Shown: positions 18,814 through 27,827 of the stretch, one piece after another
How the letters are laid out: every line of letters starts with the position of its first letter
How positions within the stretch are numbered: the stretch's first letter is position 1
NCBI RefSeq assembly: GCF_000020125.1
Contig: NC_010676.1
Span: 3,100,001-3,164,000, forward strand
DNA from: Paraburkholderia phytofirmans PsJN
GTDB lineage: Bacteria; Pseudomonadota; Gammaproteobacteria; Burkholderiales; Burkholderiaceae
Reading direction: 5' to 3'
Length of the DNA stretch: 64,000 bases
The notes under the pieces: model-generated
Told to the model about the DNA's origin: nothing
The model's input: the letters and a program-made list of their open reading frames with translations, nothing else
Database searches by the model: none
Translations under genes and position numbers: made by a program

Positions 18814-19695
18814 TCAGCTAACCCGGTTCACCACCAGGTCGGCCAATTCGGCAAGACGCTGCGCGCGTGCGCCGAACGGCGCCAGCGCGGCGTGAGCGTC
18901 GCTGCGCAACTGCGCCGCGAGCGCGCGCGATGCGTCGAGCCCAATAATCGACACGTAGGTCGGCTTGCCGTCCTTCGCGTCTTTACCTGCCGTTTTGCCG
19001 AGCGTCGCCGAATCGGTCGTGACGTCGAGAATATCGTCGACGACCTGAAACGCGAGGCCGACAGCGGCCGAATACGCGTCGAGCGAACGCATGGCGTCCG
19101 CGTCCGGCGTTTCGCCCGCCAGTGCACCCATGCGCACTGCGGCGCGCAGCAAGGCGCCGGTCTTCATGCGGTGCATGGTTTCCAATTGCGTGCGTGTCAG
19201 CGTATGGCCGACGCTAGCCAGATCGATGGCCTGCCCGCCGCACATGCCGATCGAGCCGCTCGCCAGCGCCAGTTCGCGCACCAGCGCGGCCTGCTGCGCC
19301 GGGGCCAGAACGTCCGACGTCAGCGAAACGAACGCCTGCGATTGCAGCGCGTCGCCAACCAGCAGTGCCGTCGCTTCGTCATATTTGACGTGTACGGTAG
19401 GCTTGCCGCGACGCAGTGCATCGTCGTCCATGCACGGCATGTCGTCGTGGACGAGCGAGTACACATGGATCATCTCCAGCGCAGCAGCCGCCGCGTCGAG
19501 GCACTCGGCGCGCGCGCCGGTCAGCTCGCCGGCCGCGTGGCACAAGAGCGGGCGAACCCGCTTGCCGCCGCCCAGCACCGCGTAGCGCATGGCTTCATGC
19601 AGCGTGGCGGGCTCGGTTGCCTCGGTCGGCAGGTAATATTCCAGTGCCGTTTCGACGCGCTCCAGTACCGAGCGCATCCATTGTTCGAATGTCAT
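18814..19695 (-). CDS. ispA: Farnesyl diphosphate synthase (short-chain polyprenyl synthase)
   Basis: This 293-residue enzyme condenses dimethylallyl or geranyl diphosphate with isopentenyl diphosphate. The first Asp-rich motif is [17 protein letters not shown], with the two-residue insertion typical of bacterial farnesyl synthases. The second is DDILDVT. It lies between xseB, whose stop codon overlaps its start (shared ATGA, 19692-19695), and dxs, the pathway's first enzyme. This is a common proteobacterial order and indicates translational coupling. Confidence 0.95.
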   Translation of the reverse strand: MTFEQWMRSVLERVETALEYYLPTEATEPATLHEAMRYAVLGGGKRVRPLLCHAAGELTGARAECLDAAAAALEMIHVYSLVHDDMPCMDDDALRRGKPTVHVKYDEATALLVGDALQSQAFVSLTSDVLAPAQQAALVRELALASGSIGMCGGQAIDLASVGHTLTRTQLETMHRMKTGALLRAAVRMGALAGETPDADAMRSLDAYSAAVGLAFQVVDDILDVTTDSATLGKTAGKDAKDGKPTYVSIIGLDASRALAAQLRSDAHAALAPFGARAQRLAELADLVVNRVS

Positions 19696-20000
19696 AGGTC
19701 GTCCCCGCTTTCAGTAGCGGCTGTGCCTGCGGTATTCATGGGCAGCGGCTTGAGCGTCTCGCCGTCGAGCACGCGCACCTGCTGCTCGACCTTCTCGAGC
19801 TGTTGCTGGCAGAACGCCACAAGGGCGGCGCCGCGCCGATAGGCGGTTAGCGACTCCTCGAGGCTCAGGTTGCCGCTTTCCATGCGGGCAACCAACCCTT
19901 CCAGCTCCGCCTGGGCGGCCTCGTAATTCTCGGGCAGCGGCGTGCTGTCGACGCCTTCGGCTGGCGTGGCAGCAGTATCTTTCGATGCGGTCTTCGCCAT
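19692..20000 (-). CDS. xseB: Exodeoxyribonuclease VII small subunit
   Basis: This 102-residue helical subunit of exonuclease VII binds the XseA large subunit, which degrades single-stranded DNA. The core is [20 protein letters not shown] followed by [13 protein letters not shown], the family signature. The tail is longer than the 80-residue E. coli protein. I use the ATG giving MAKTASKD; an upstream ATG would add four residues. Its stop overlaps the ispA start by 4 nt. Confidence 0.95.
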   Translation of the reverse strand: MAKTASKDTAATPAEGVDSTPLPENYEAAQAELEGLVARMESGNLSLEESLTAYRRGAALVAFCQQQLEKVEQQVRVLDGETLKPLPMNTAGTAATESGDDL

Positions 20001-20209
20001 GAATAGTCGCAAAATTAAAACAAGTCGGACATTCTACGGCAAAAGCGATATTTCCGAGCCGCCGCCGCCCTACGCCTCGCCTTCCCGCTGTGCGCCGTCC
20101 CAGCAGTCTCGCAGAAAAAAAACGATCGGTCTGCGGCAAAAACGTCGAACTTTCCCGAGAATTTTGACCCAAATCAGGCACTTAACGGCCCCAAACAAGG
20201 GGAAACAGG

Positions 20210-20215
20210 TATAAT
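20210..20215 (+). promoter_or_regulatory. Perfect -10 box upstream of the Rieske oxygenase gene
   Basis: TATAAT, 72 nt before the gene start. No good -35 exists at the usual spacing; TTGACC at 20164-20169 is too far away (40 nt). It may depend on an activator. Confidence 0.4.
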
Positions 20216-20286
20216 CGCGGGCTCCCTAAATCGAAACCTTCGATGGTTGGGTTGTTCACTGCTTTCACGTCTTCACGGGAGTGGGA

Positions 20287-21393
20287 ATGTCCAATCTGAG
20301 CAATGCATTGCAGTTGCGGTCTGTCCACAGCCAGCTGCCAGTCACGGCTTACTTTGACGAAGCGCTTCTAACGCGCGAAATCGAAACCCTTTTCAAGAAA
20401 GGTCCTCGCTACATCGGCCACGATCTCATGGTGCCCGAGGCGGGGAATTATTTTGCTTTGCCGAGTGAGAGCGAAGGGCGTGTGCTCGTCCGTAACCAGC
20501 AGTCTCAAGTCGAACTGCTGTCGAACGTGTGCCGCCACCGGCAAGCCATCATGCTCAACGGCCGCGGCCAGACGGAGAACATCGTCTGCCCCCTGCATCG
20601 CTGGACTTACGACCTGAACGGCCAGCTTCTCGGTGCGCCCCATTTTGCGGACAACCCCTGCCTGAATCTCGGCGCCACGTCGCTGCAGAACTGGCAAGGC
20701 CTGCTGTTCGAAGCGCAGGGGCGCGACGTCGCGCGCGATCTGGCGCGGCTCGGCACCAAGCAACACTTCGATTTTTCGGGCTTCATGTTCGACCACGTCG
20801 AAGTGCACGAGTGCAACTACAACTGGAAGACCTTTATCGAGGTCTATCTGGAGGACTATCACGTCGCGCCGTTCCATCCGGGCCTCGGCAGTTTCGTCAA
20901 TTGCGACGACCTGACGTGGGAGTTCGGTGAGTGGTACAGCGTCCAGACAGTCGGCGTGCACAAGGATCTGGAGCAGCCGGGCAGTCCCACTTACCGCAAG
21001 TGGCATGACGAAGTACTGCGCTTTCGCGGCGGCAATCCGCCCGAATTCGGCGCGATCTGGATGGTGTACTACCCGGGCATCATGATCGAGTGGTATCCGC
21101 ACGTGCTTGTGGTGTCGTGGCTGATTCCGCGTGGTCCGCAGAAAACCACCAATGTGGTGGAGTTCTATTACCCTGAGGAAATCGCGCTGTTCGAGCGTGA
21201 GTTCGTCGAAGCCGAGCGCGCCGCCTACATGGAAACGGCCCGCGAAGACGACGAGATCGCCGAACGCATGGACGCCGGCCGTCGCGTGCTGATGAATCGC
21301 GGCGAATCGCAGGTCGGCCCGTATCAAAGCCCGATGGAAGACGGCATGCAGCACTTCCACGAATTCTTGCGGCGCGAACTCGGTACGATCTGA
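20287..21393 (+). CDS. Rieske-type aromatic ring-hydroxylating oxygenase alpha subunit
   Basis: This 368-residue protein has the two-domain structure of terminal oxygenases. The Rieske [2Fe-2S] ligands are Cys82, His84, Cys101 and His104 (CRHRQ then CPLHRW). The mononuclear iron site is in EVYLEDYHVAPFHPGLGSF, with the two histidines. I prefer the ATG at 20287 over a GTG six bases earlier. No beta subunit, ferredoxin or reductase gene is adjacent, so electrons must come from elsewhere. The substrate is unknown; similar stand-alone proteins include choline- or carnitine-type monooxygenases. It has its own terminator. Confidence 0.9.
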   Translation: MSNLSNALQLRSVHSQLPVTAYFDEALLTREIETLFKKGPRYIGHDLMVPEAGNYFALPSESEGRVLVRNQQSQVELLSNVCRHRQAIMLNGRGQTENIVCPLHRWTYDLNGQLLGAPHFADNPCLNLGATSLQNWQGLLFEAQGRDVARDLARLGTKQHFDFSGFMFDHVEVHECNYNWKTFIEVYLEDYHVAPFHPGLGSFVNCDDLTWEFGEWYSVQTVGVHKDLEQPGSPTYRKWHDEVLRFRGGNPPEFGAIWMVYYPGIMIEWYPHVLVVSWLIPRGPQKTTNVVEFYYPEEIALFEREFVEAERAAYMETAREDDEIAERMDAGRRVLMNRGESQVGPYQSPMEDGMQHFHEFLRRELGTI

Positions 21394-21442
21394 TCGGTGC
21401 TGAATCGGATTCACCAGATTCTTCGGCTGCGACAATGCATGG

Positions 21443-21470
21443 AAAGACGGGCTTCGGCCCGTCTTTTTTG
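21443..21470 (+). terminator. Intrinsic terminator with UUCG tetraloop
   Basis: The stem AAAGACGGGC and GCCCGTCTTT (21443-21466) closes a TTCG loop and runs into six Ts. It ends the Rieske oxygenase gene. Confidence 0.93.
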
Positions 21471-21545
21471 TTTAGACTAACGACATAGCTCGGCCAGCCG
21501 TTGGCGGCAGCAAGTTGCTCCAACGGAGCCGCCGTCCGCTAACTC

Positions 21546-21602
21546 GGGTCGACCGCTTTGCATGGGACCCAAGTAAGCGCTAAAGCGCTAATTTGGGTCG
21601 AC
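21546..21602. repeat. Palindromic repeat element before the sulfurtransferase gene
   Basis: GACCCAAGTAAGCGCT (21566/7 onward) and its near-complement ending TTTGGGTC at 21599 form a 16-bp stem with two mismatches around AA. Inside are two AGCGCT palindromes (21576-21581, 21584-21589). GGGTCGAC occurs twice as a direct repeat (21546-21553, 21595-21602). It ends 10 nt before the next start codon. Confidence 0.65.
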
Positions 21603-21612
21603 AGGAGACGTC

Positions 21613-22482
21613 ATGCCACACACTCACTACACCACTCTGATTTCCGCGACCAATCTCGCGGAACGGCTTGCCGCCGCGCCGGGCAGCGTGTTCGTCATCG
21701 ATTGCCGATTCGATCTGGCCGACACGGAAGCAGGCGAAAAAGCCTATCTGGCCGGGCATCTGCCGGGCGCGCACTACCTGCATCTGGACCGTGATCTGTC
21801 GGGGCCAAAGAACGGTCAAAACGGCCGCCATCCGCTGCCGGATCGTGCGCGGCTGGTGGAGACGCTCGAGTCGCGCGGCCTGAAGCAGGGCCAGCAAGTC
21901 GTCGCCTATGACGCGCAAGGCGGCATGTACGCCGCCCGTGCATGGTGGCTGCTGCGCTGGCTCGGTCACGACGCGGTCGCGCTGCTCGACGGCGGACTGC
22001 AGGCGTGGGAAGCCGGCGGCCATCCGCTGACGCAGGACGTGCCGGCCCAGAACACGGGCGACTTCAAGGCAGGCGCTCCGCTGTCCGTTACTGTCGATGC
22101 ACAAACGGTCGAGCGCAATCTGGGCTCGAAAGAGCGCGTGGTGGTGGACGCGCGCGCGGCCGATCGTTATCGCGGCGAGAACGAGACACTGGACCGTGTC
22201 GGCGGCCACATTCCGGGCGCACTCAATCGCTTCTTTAAAGACAACCTCACCGCCGACGGCCGCTTCAAGCCGGCTCATACGTTGCGCGAGGAATACCACG
22301 CGCTGCTTGCCGACACGCCGCCGGAGCACGTGGTCCTGCAATGCGGCTCGGGTGTGACGGCTTGCGTGAACGCCCTGGCGATGGAAGTCGCCGGCCTGCA
22401 CGGCGCGGCGTTGTATCCGGGCTCGTGGAGCGAGTGGAGTTCGGACCCAAAACGGCCTATTGCAACGGGCGCGAATCCTTGA
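21613..22482 (+). CDS. sseA: 3-mercaptopyruvate-type sulfurtransferase
   Basis: This 289-residue protein has two rhodanese domains. The N-terminal one is inactive, as in the family, and contains CRFDLADTEAGEKAYLAGHLPG. The C-terminal one carries the active loop CGSGVTA with Cys244. CGSGVT marks mercaptopyruvate sulfurtransferases, while thiosulfate enzymes usually have CRKGVT. It moves sulfane sulfur to cyanide or thiol acceptors. An AGGAG ribosome site precedes the ATG, and a palindromic repeat lies just upstream. It is a single-gene unit with its own terminator. Confidence 0.9.
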   Translation: MPHTHYTTLISATNLAERLAAAPGSVFVIDCRFDLADTEAGEKAYLAGHLPGAHYLHLDRDLSGPKNGQNGRHPLPDRARLVETLESRGLKQGQQVVAYDAQGGMYAARAWWLLRWLGHDAVALLDGGLQAWEAGGHPLTQDVPAQNTGDFKAGAPLSVTVDAQTVERNLGSKERVVVDARAADRYRGENETLDRVGGHIPGALNRFFKDNLTADGRFKPAHTLREEYHALLADTPPEHVVLQCGSGVTACVNALAMEVAGLHGAALYPGSWSEWSSDPKRPIATGANP

Positions 22483-22519
22483 GCGCAGCAGCGACAACCA
22501 CAGCACGCCATTGAGATAA

Positions 22520-22557
22520 ACGGCCGTTGCCACCCGAGAGCGGCAATGGCCTTTTTA
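22520..22557 (+). terminator. Terminator after the sulfurtransferase gene
   Basis: A 10-bp stem (22522-22531 with 22542-22551, one G-U pair) is followed by five Ts. Confidence 0.85.
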
Positions 22558-22591
22558 CCGCAAGCCAGGAAGCGCGGCCCCACTGGCCGCC

Positions 22592-23476
22592 TCAAGTCGC
22601 AAGCTCAGCCACCCCATGCTGTTTGAACCACGCCAGCGCACGGCGCCAGCCGTCTTCCGCGTCGGCCTTCTTGTAGCTCGGCCGGTAGTCCGCGAAAAAC
22701 GCGTGACCCGCATCGTTATACACGACGAATTGCGAACCCCGCCCCGCTTGCGGACCTTGCGCGATAGCCTGCTTCATCTGCTCGAGCGAGCCCTGCGGGA
22801 TGCTCTGATCCTGCAATCCGTATAGCCCCAGCATCGGCGCATGAAGCTGCGCCACCTGATCGAGCGGATTTGCCGGCATCATCGCGTTCTTTGCGCCTGT
22901 TACCCGCCCATACCAGGCAACTCCCGCCTTCAGGCCCGGGTTGTGTTCGGCGTACAGCCACGCTATCCGCCCGCCCCAGCAGAAACCGTTCACTCCCAGC
23001 CGGTTCAGATCGCCGCCATGCTCGCCAGCCCAGGCAGCGGTCGCGTCGAGATCGTTCATCACCTGTTCGTCCGGCACTTTGCTGACCAGTTGCTCGTTGA
23101 GTTGCTGCATGCTCGTAAAAACGGTTGGATCGCCCTGCCGTTCATACAGATTCGGTGCGATCGCAAGATAACCCTCTTTGGCGAAACGCCGGCACACGTC
23201 GGCGATATGTTCGTGCACGCCGAAAATCTCGTGCACGACGATGATCACCGGCAAGTGTGTCTTGCCTTTCGGCTGGGCGCGATAGGCCGGCACCAGGGTG
23301 TCGCCGGAGCGCACCGCTACTTCGCCAGCTTCGAGGCCGTCGCTATCGGTATGAATGGTTTGCGCCGAGACGGGCAGCACAGCGGCGGCGAAGCCGGTGC
23401 CGAGCGCGGCCTTGATGAAAGTACGCCGGTCGAAGGGGACGTGCGGGACCAGGCTGTCGATGTCGGGTTTCAGCAT
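22592..23476 (-). CDS. Dienelactone hydrolase family protein, Tat-type leader
   Basis: This 294-residue alpha/beta hydrolase has the dienelactone hydrolase fold. The nucleophile is Cys166 in GFCWGGR, and the His is in NDAGHAFF near the end. The N-terminus carries RRTFIKAALGTGFAAAVLP (from residue 17), a twin-arginine-like export signal ending near SAQ, which suggests a periplasmic form. The ATG at 23476 has a GAGGAG ribosome site; an in-frame GTG/TTG further upstream is less likely. The natural substrate is unknown, and no chlorocatechol genes are nearby. Confidence 0.88.
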   Translation of the reverse strand: MLKPDIDSLVPHVPFDRRTFIKAALGTGFAAAVLPVSAQTIHTDSDGLEAGEVAVRSGDTLVPAYRAQPKGKTHLPVIIVVHEIFGVHEHIADVCRRFAKEGYLAIAPNLYERQGDPTVFTSMQQLNEQLVSKVPDEQVMNDLDATAAWAGEHGGDLNRLGVNGFCWGGRIAWLYAEHNPGLKAGVAWYGRVTGAKNAMMPANPLDQVAQLHAPMLGLYGLQDQSIPQGSLEQMKQAIAQGPQAGRGSQFVVYNDAGHAFFADYRPSYKKADAEDGWRRALAWFKQHGVAELAT

Positions 23477-23569
23477 GCGGCGCTCCTCGGTTGAACGTTG
23501 GAGGCAACAGGATACGCCTGACACGCATCCTGTTGCAGATGCAACGTTTCCGGGCGCCGCCCGAGCGCC

Positions 23570-24919
23570 TCAGTGCAGCTTGACCCGCGGTAGCGTGGTA
23601 CGGCGCAACCAGTGGGCAAAGGTGTCGAGCACCATCCGCGCGTAGCCGTGCAGCGCGGCGATATGCAGCCGGTACAGCGACATGTACATGAAGCGCGCGA
23701 ACAGCCCTTCGATCAGCATGTTGCCGCCGATCACCCCGCCCATCAGATTACCAACCGCGCTGAAATGCCCGAGCGACACCAGCGACCCGAAGTCGCGATA
23801 GGTAAACTCCGGCAGCGGCTTGTTTTCGAGCCGCGCTGCCAGCGCCTTCATCAGGAAGCTCGCTTGCTGGTGAGCCGCCTGCGCGCGCGGCGGCACGTTG
23901 CGCTCGTTGCCCGGCCACGGGCACGCCGCGCAATCGCCGAGCGCGAAGACGTTATCGTCGGTTTCGGTTTGCAGCGTGCGACGCACGATGAGCTGGCCCA
24001 GCCGATTGACAGGCAGGCCGTCGAGCTCGCTCAGAATCGCCGGCGCCTTGATGCCGGCCGCCCACACCGTCAGATCGGCGCGCACGGTTTTGCCGCTGGC
24101 AGTGCGGATCATGCCGGGCGCGACTTCGGCCACGGTCTCGCCGATCATCAGCTTCACGCCGAGCTTGGTGAGCAGTTCGGCCGTGGCGGTCGAAACGCGC
24201 TCCTGCAAAGCCGGCAGAATCCGCGGCCCTGCTTCGATCAGCACGATGCCGACGTCATGCCGCGGATCGAGCTTGTGCAGACCGTAGGCGGACAGCACCT
24301 GCGCCGTGTTGCGCAATTCCGCCGACAGTTCCACGCCCGTCGCGCCGCCGCCGACAATCGCCACCTGAATGCGCGGCTCGCCGGGCGCGCCAACGGCCGG
24401 CGCTGCCTCGACCGGTTCATGCACCTGATGCTCCGCGCGCATGCAGGCCGCGATCAGACGTTTGCGAAAACGCTCGGCCTGGCTCACGGTGTCGAGTGCG
24501 AGGGAAAATTCAGGCGCGCCTTTGACGCCGAAGAAGGCGGTCGTGCTGCCGATCGCGATGATCAGCGTGTCGTATTCGAGCTGGCGTTCGGGCAGCAACT
24601 CGGCGCCGTCGTCGTCGAGCACGGTGCCGAGCGTGAGGCGCTTATTCGCGCGGTCCAGCCCCGTCAGGTCGCCCTGCTGAAATTCGAAGCCGTGCCAACG
24701 CGCTTGCGCCGCATACTCGAGTTCCTGCGTGAACGGGTCCATGCTGCCCGCCGCCACTTCATGCAGCAGCGGCTTCCAGATATGAGTGGGGTTGCGGTCG
24801 ACGAGCGTGACCTGCGCCTGCACACCGCCCTTGTTCTTGTGGGGTGCATAGCGATCGCCCAAACGCGTCGCCAGCTCCAATCCCCCCGCGCCTCCGCCAA
24901 CGACGATAAAACGATGCAT
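23570..24919 (-). CDS. ndh: Type II NADH dehydrogenase (NDH-2)
   Basis: This 449-residue FAD protein oxidises NADH and reduces quinone without pumping protons. The FAD motif is VVGGGAGGLELATRLG at the N-terminus and the NADH motif VAIVGGGATGVELSAEL near residue 185. The later ALGDCAACPWPG segment is a second FAD contact. A hydrophobic/amphipathic C-terminus (LFARFMYMSLYRLHIAALHG) should anchor it to the inner membrane. The start gives MHRFIVVGGG. It lies 165 nt after polA in the same direction; a shared transcript is uncertain. Confidence 0.92.
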   Translation of the reverse strand: MHRFIVVGGGAGGLELATRLGDRYAPHKNKGGVQAQVTLVDRNPTHIWKPLLHEVAAGSMDPFTQELEYAAQARWHGFEFQQGDLTGLDRANKRLTLGTVLDDDGAELLPERQLEYDTLIIAIGSTTAFFGVKGAPEFSLALDTVSQAERFRKRLIAACMRAEHQVHEPVEAAPAVGAPGEPRIQVAIVGGGATGVELSAELRNTAQVLSAYGLHKLDPRHDVGIVLIEAGPRILPALQERVSTATAELLTKLGVKLMIGETVAEVAPGMIRTASGKTVRADLTVWAAGIKAPAILSELDGLPVNRLGQLIVRRTLQTETDDNVFALGDCAACPWPGNERNVPPRAQAAHQQASFLMKALAARLENKPLPEFTYRDFGSLVSLGHFSAVGNLMGGVIGGNMLIEGLFARFMYMSLYRLHIAALHGYARMVLDTFAHWLRRTTLPRVKLH

Positions 24920-25084
24920 GGAACTCTCCGTATTTGCCGATGGGTTATGCGTCGTGCGGCGCCCATGCAACTTCACATGAGCGCCGTCTTGCAGCGATTG
25001 TCCGCGAGCAGCACGGGTTGTCACAAGCCATCAATGCGCATATGTGACATGCGCACGACGATATCGCGTCCCGTCACACGCACG

Positions 25085-27826
25085 TCAATGCGCTTCTTCC
25101 CAGTTCAGGCCGGCGCCCACTTCGGCGACCAGCGGCACTTTCAGGTCGGCGACACCGCACATCAACTCGGGCAAGCGCTTGCGGACGTCGGACAATTCCG
25201 CATCCGGTACTTCGAGGATCAATTCATCATGCACTTGCATGATCATGCGCGTGCCGATCTTCGACTCTTCGATCCAGTTCTGCACCGCGATCATGGAGAG
25301 CTTGATCAGATCCGCGGCGGTGCCTTGCATCGGCGCGTTGATCGCGGCGCGCTCAGCCGCTTGACGACGCGGACCATTGCCGCCGTTGATCTCCGGCAGC
25401 CACAGGCGGCGGCCGAACACCGTCTCGACGTAACCCTTGGCCTTCGCGCTCACGCGTGTTTCGTCCATATAACGCGCCACGCCCGGATAACGCGCGAAAT
25501 AGCGGTCGATATAGAGCTTGGCTGCGTCGCGCGTGATGCCGAGGTTTGCGGCCAAACCGAACGAACTCATGCCGTAGATCAGGCCAAAATTAATCACCTT
25601 GGCCACGCGGCGTTGATCGTTCGACACTTCGAGCGGCGTCACGCTGAAAATTTCCGCGGCGGTGGCGCGGTGAATGTCTTCGCCCTGCGAGAAGGCGCGC
25701 AGCAGCGACTCGTCGCCGGAAATGTGCGCCATGATGCGCAATTCGATCTGCGAATAATCCGCCGAGACCAGCTTGTGTCCGGGCGGTGCGATAAACGCTT
25801 CGCGAATACGGCGGCCTTCGCCGGTACGCACCGGAATATTCTGCAGGTTCGGATCGTTCGACGCCAGACGCCCGGTGACCGCCACGGCCTGCGCATAGTT
25901 CGTATGCACGCGGCCCGTAGTGGCATTGACCATGCGCGGCAGCTTGTCGGTGTAGGTCGACTTCAGCTTCGACAAGCCACGGTGTTCGAGCAGGATCTTC
26001 GGCAACGGATAGTCTTCGGCGAGCTTTTGCAGCACTTCTTCGTCAGTGGACGGCGCGCCGCTCGGCGTTTTCTTGACGACCGGCAACTCCAGCTTCTCGA
26101 AGAAGATCTGCCCGATCTGCTTTGGCGAACCCAGGTTGAATTCGCCGCCGGCCAGCACATACGCTTCGCTTTCCAGCTGGATCAGACGCGTCGCGATTTC
26201 GCTGCTTTGCAGACGCAGTTTCTCTGCGTCGATCAGCACGCCGGTGCGTTCCATCTTGCGCAGGACACGCGAGGTAGGCAGTTCAATCGCGCGATACACG
26301 TACTCAAGTGTCTTCTCCGCAGTCACTTGCGGATACAGCGCCTGGTGCAGGCGCAAGGTGATGTCGGCGTCTTCCGCCGCGTATTCGGCGGCTTTGTCCA
26401 ACGCGACTTCGTCGAAGCCGATCTGCCCGGCGCCCTTGCCCGCCACCTCTTCGTATTTGATAGTCTTCACGCCGAGATGGCGCAGCGCGAGGCTGTCCAT
26501 ATCATGCGTGCGATGCGATTCGACCACGTACGATTGAAGCAGCGTGTCGTGTTCGATACCGCGCATTTCAATGCCGTAGTTCGCCAGCACCTGCTCGTCG
26601 TACTTGAGATGCTGACCGACCTTCTTATGCTCGGCGCTTTCGAGCCACGGCTTGAGCCTGGCGAGGACTTCGTCGCGCGGCAATTGCACGGGCGCGTCCG
26701 GGCCGCGATGCGCGAGCGGCACATAGGCTGCCCGGCCGGCTTCCACTGACAACGACAGCCCCACGATCTGCGCAGTCATGGGGTCGAGCGAGGTGGTTTC
26801 CGTATCGAACGAGGTCAGTTCGGCCGTGTTGATCTTCTCGAGCCACCCGTCGAATTGTTCCCACGTCTGCACGGTGTCGTAGTGCCGCTCGTGATCCACG
26901 GACAAAGCCGGTGGCACATCCGTTTCCGGGCCTTCCACGGCATCTGCGATTTCCACTTCACGCAGCCACGTCTTGAAGCCGTGGCGCGTGAACACCTCGC
27001 GCAACTCCTCGCGCGATTCCGGCCGGCTCTGCAGACTTTCCTCGATCGACACGATGTGGTCGGTCATGTCGCAGTTGCGCTCGACGGTGACGAGTTTCTT
27101 CGCCATGGGCAGAAAATCGAGCGCTCTGCGCAGATTGTCTCCTACCGCACCTTTGATTTCGTCCGCATGTGCGACGATGCCATCTAGCGAATCGAATTGC
27201 GTCAGCCATTTGATCGCTGTTTTCGGCCCGCATTTCTCGACGCCGGGCACGTTGTCGACGGTATCGCCGATCAACGACAGGTAGTCGACAATGCGTTCCG
27301 GCGGCACGCCGAACTTGGCGAGCACGCCGGCGCGGTCGAGCGTTTCGTTAGTCATCGTATTGATGAGGGTGACATGATCCGACACAAGCTGCGCCAGATC
27401 CTTGTCACCCGTCGACACGATCACATTCATGCCACGCTTTTCCGCTTGCGTGCTGAGGGTGCCGATGACGTCGTCGGCCTCGACGCCGTCTATCATCAGC
27501 AAGGGCCAGCCGAGCGCCCGCACGGCCACGTGAATCGGCTCGATCTGGCGCGAGAGGTCGTCGGGCATCGACGGGCGGTTCGCCTTATAGTCGGGATACC
27601 AGTCGTCGCGAAACGTTTTGCCCTTGGCGTCGAACACGCACGCGCTATACTCTGCAGTGACTTCCTTGCGCATGCGCCGAAGCATGTTGATCATCCCGTA
27701 GAGCGCTCCCGTCGGATTACCGTCGGGGCTGCGCAGATCCGGCATCGCATGGTAGGCCCGGTACAGATAACTCGAACCGTCGACCAATAGCAGGGTCTTA
27801 CCTTCAAGGCTTCGTTCTTCAGGCAT
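25085..27826 (-). CDS. polA: DNA polymerase I
   Basis: This 913-residue enzyme has all three activities. The 5'-nuclease domain occupies about residues 1-300 and begins LLLVDGSSYLYRAYHA. The 3'-5' proofreading domain keeps its acidic motifs (SFDTETTSLDP, LKYDEQVLANYG, YAAEDADITL). The polymerase domain has motif A (SADYSQIELRIMAHIS), motif B (RRVAKVINFGLIYG) and motif C (MQVHDELILEV). It fills gaps and removes primers in replication and repair. Its ATG is one base away from the start of the divergent LOG-family gene, so the two must share a very compact promoter region or initiate inside each other. Confidence 0.98.
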   Translation of the reverse strand: MPEERSLEGKTLLLVDGSSYLYRAYHAMPDLRSPDGNPTGALYGMINMLRRMRKEVTAEYSACVFDAKGKTFRDDWYPDYKANRPSMPDDLSRQIEPIHVAVRALGWPLLMIDGVEADDVIGTLSTQAEKRGMNVIVSTGDKDLAQLVSDHVTLINTMTNETLDRAGVLAKFGVPPERIVDYLSLIGDTVDNVPGVEKCGPKTAIKWLTQFDSLDGIVAHADEIKGAVGDNLRRALDFLPMAKKLVTVERNCDMTDHIVSIEESLQSRPESREELREVFTRHGFKTWLREVEIADAVEGPETDVPPALSVDHERHYDTVQTWEQFDGWLEKINTAELTSFDTETTSLDPMTAQIVGLSLSVEAGRAAYVPLAHRGPDAPVQLPRDEVLARLKPWLESAEHKKVGQHLKYDEQVLANYGIEMRGIEHDTLLQSYVVESHRTHDMDSLALRHLGVKTIKYEEVAGKGAGQIGFDEVALDKAAEYAAEDADITLRLHQALYPQVTAEKTLEYVYRAIELPTSRVLRKMERTGVLIDAEKLRLQSSEIATRLIQLESEAYVLAGGEFNLGSPKQIGQIFFEKLELPVVKKTPSGAPSTDEEVLQKLAEDYPLPKILLEHRGLSKLKSTYTDKLPRMVNATTGRVHTNYAQAVAVTGRLASNDPNLQNIPVRTGEGRRIREAFIAPPGHKLVSADYSQIELRIMAHISGDESLLRAFSQGEDIHRATAAEIFSVTPLEVSNDQRRVAKVINFGLIYGMSSFGLAANLGITRDAAKLYIDRYFARYPGVARYMDETRVSAKAKGYVETVFGRRLWLPEINGGNGPRRQAAERAAINAPMQGTAADLIKLSMIAVQNWIEESKIGTRMIMQVHDELILEVPDAELSDVRKRLPELMCGVADLKVPLVAEVGAGLNWEEAH

Positions 27827-27827
27827 T

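Noticed and set aside
20164..20215. TTGACC and TATAAT as one promoter
   Set aside because: The spacing is 40 nt, more than twice the usual 17, so only the -10 is kept.
23612..26749. A 1045-codon plus-strand frame over NDH-2 and the polA 3' half
   Set aside because: It spans two real minus-strand genes and the gap between them, and its composition is that of an antisense frame.
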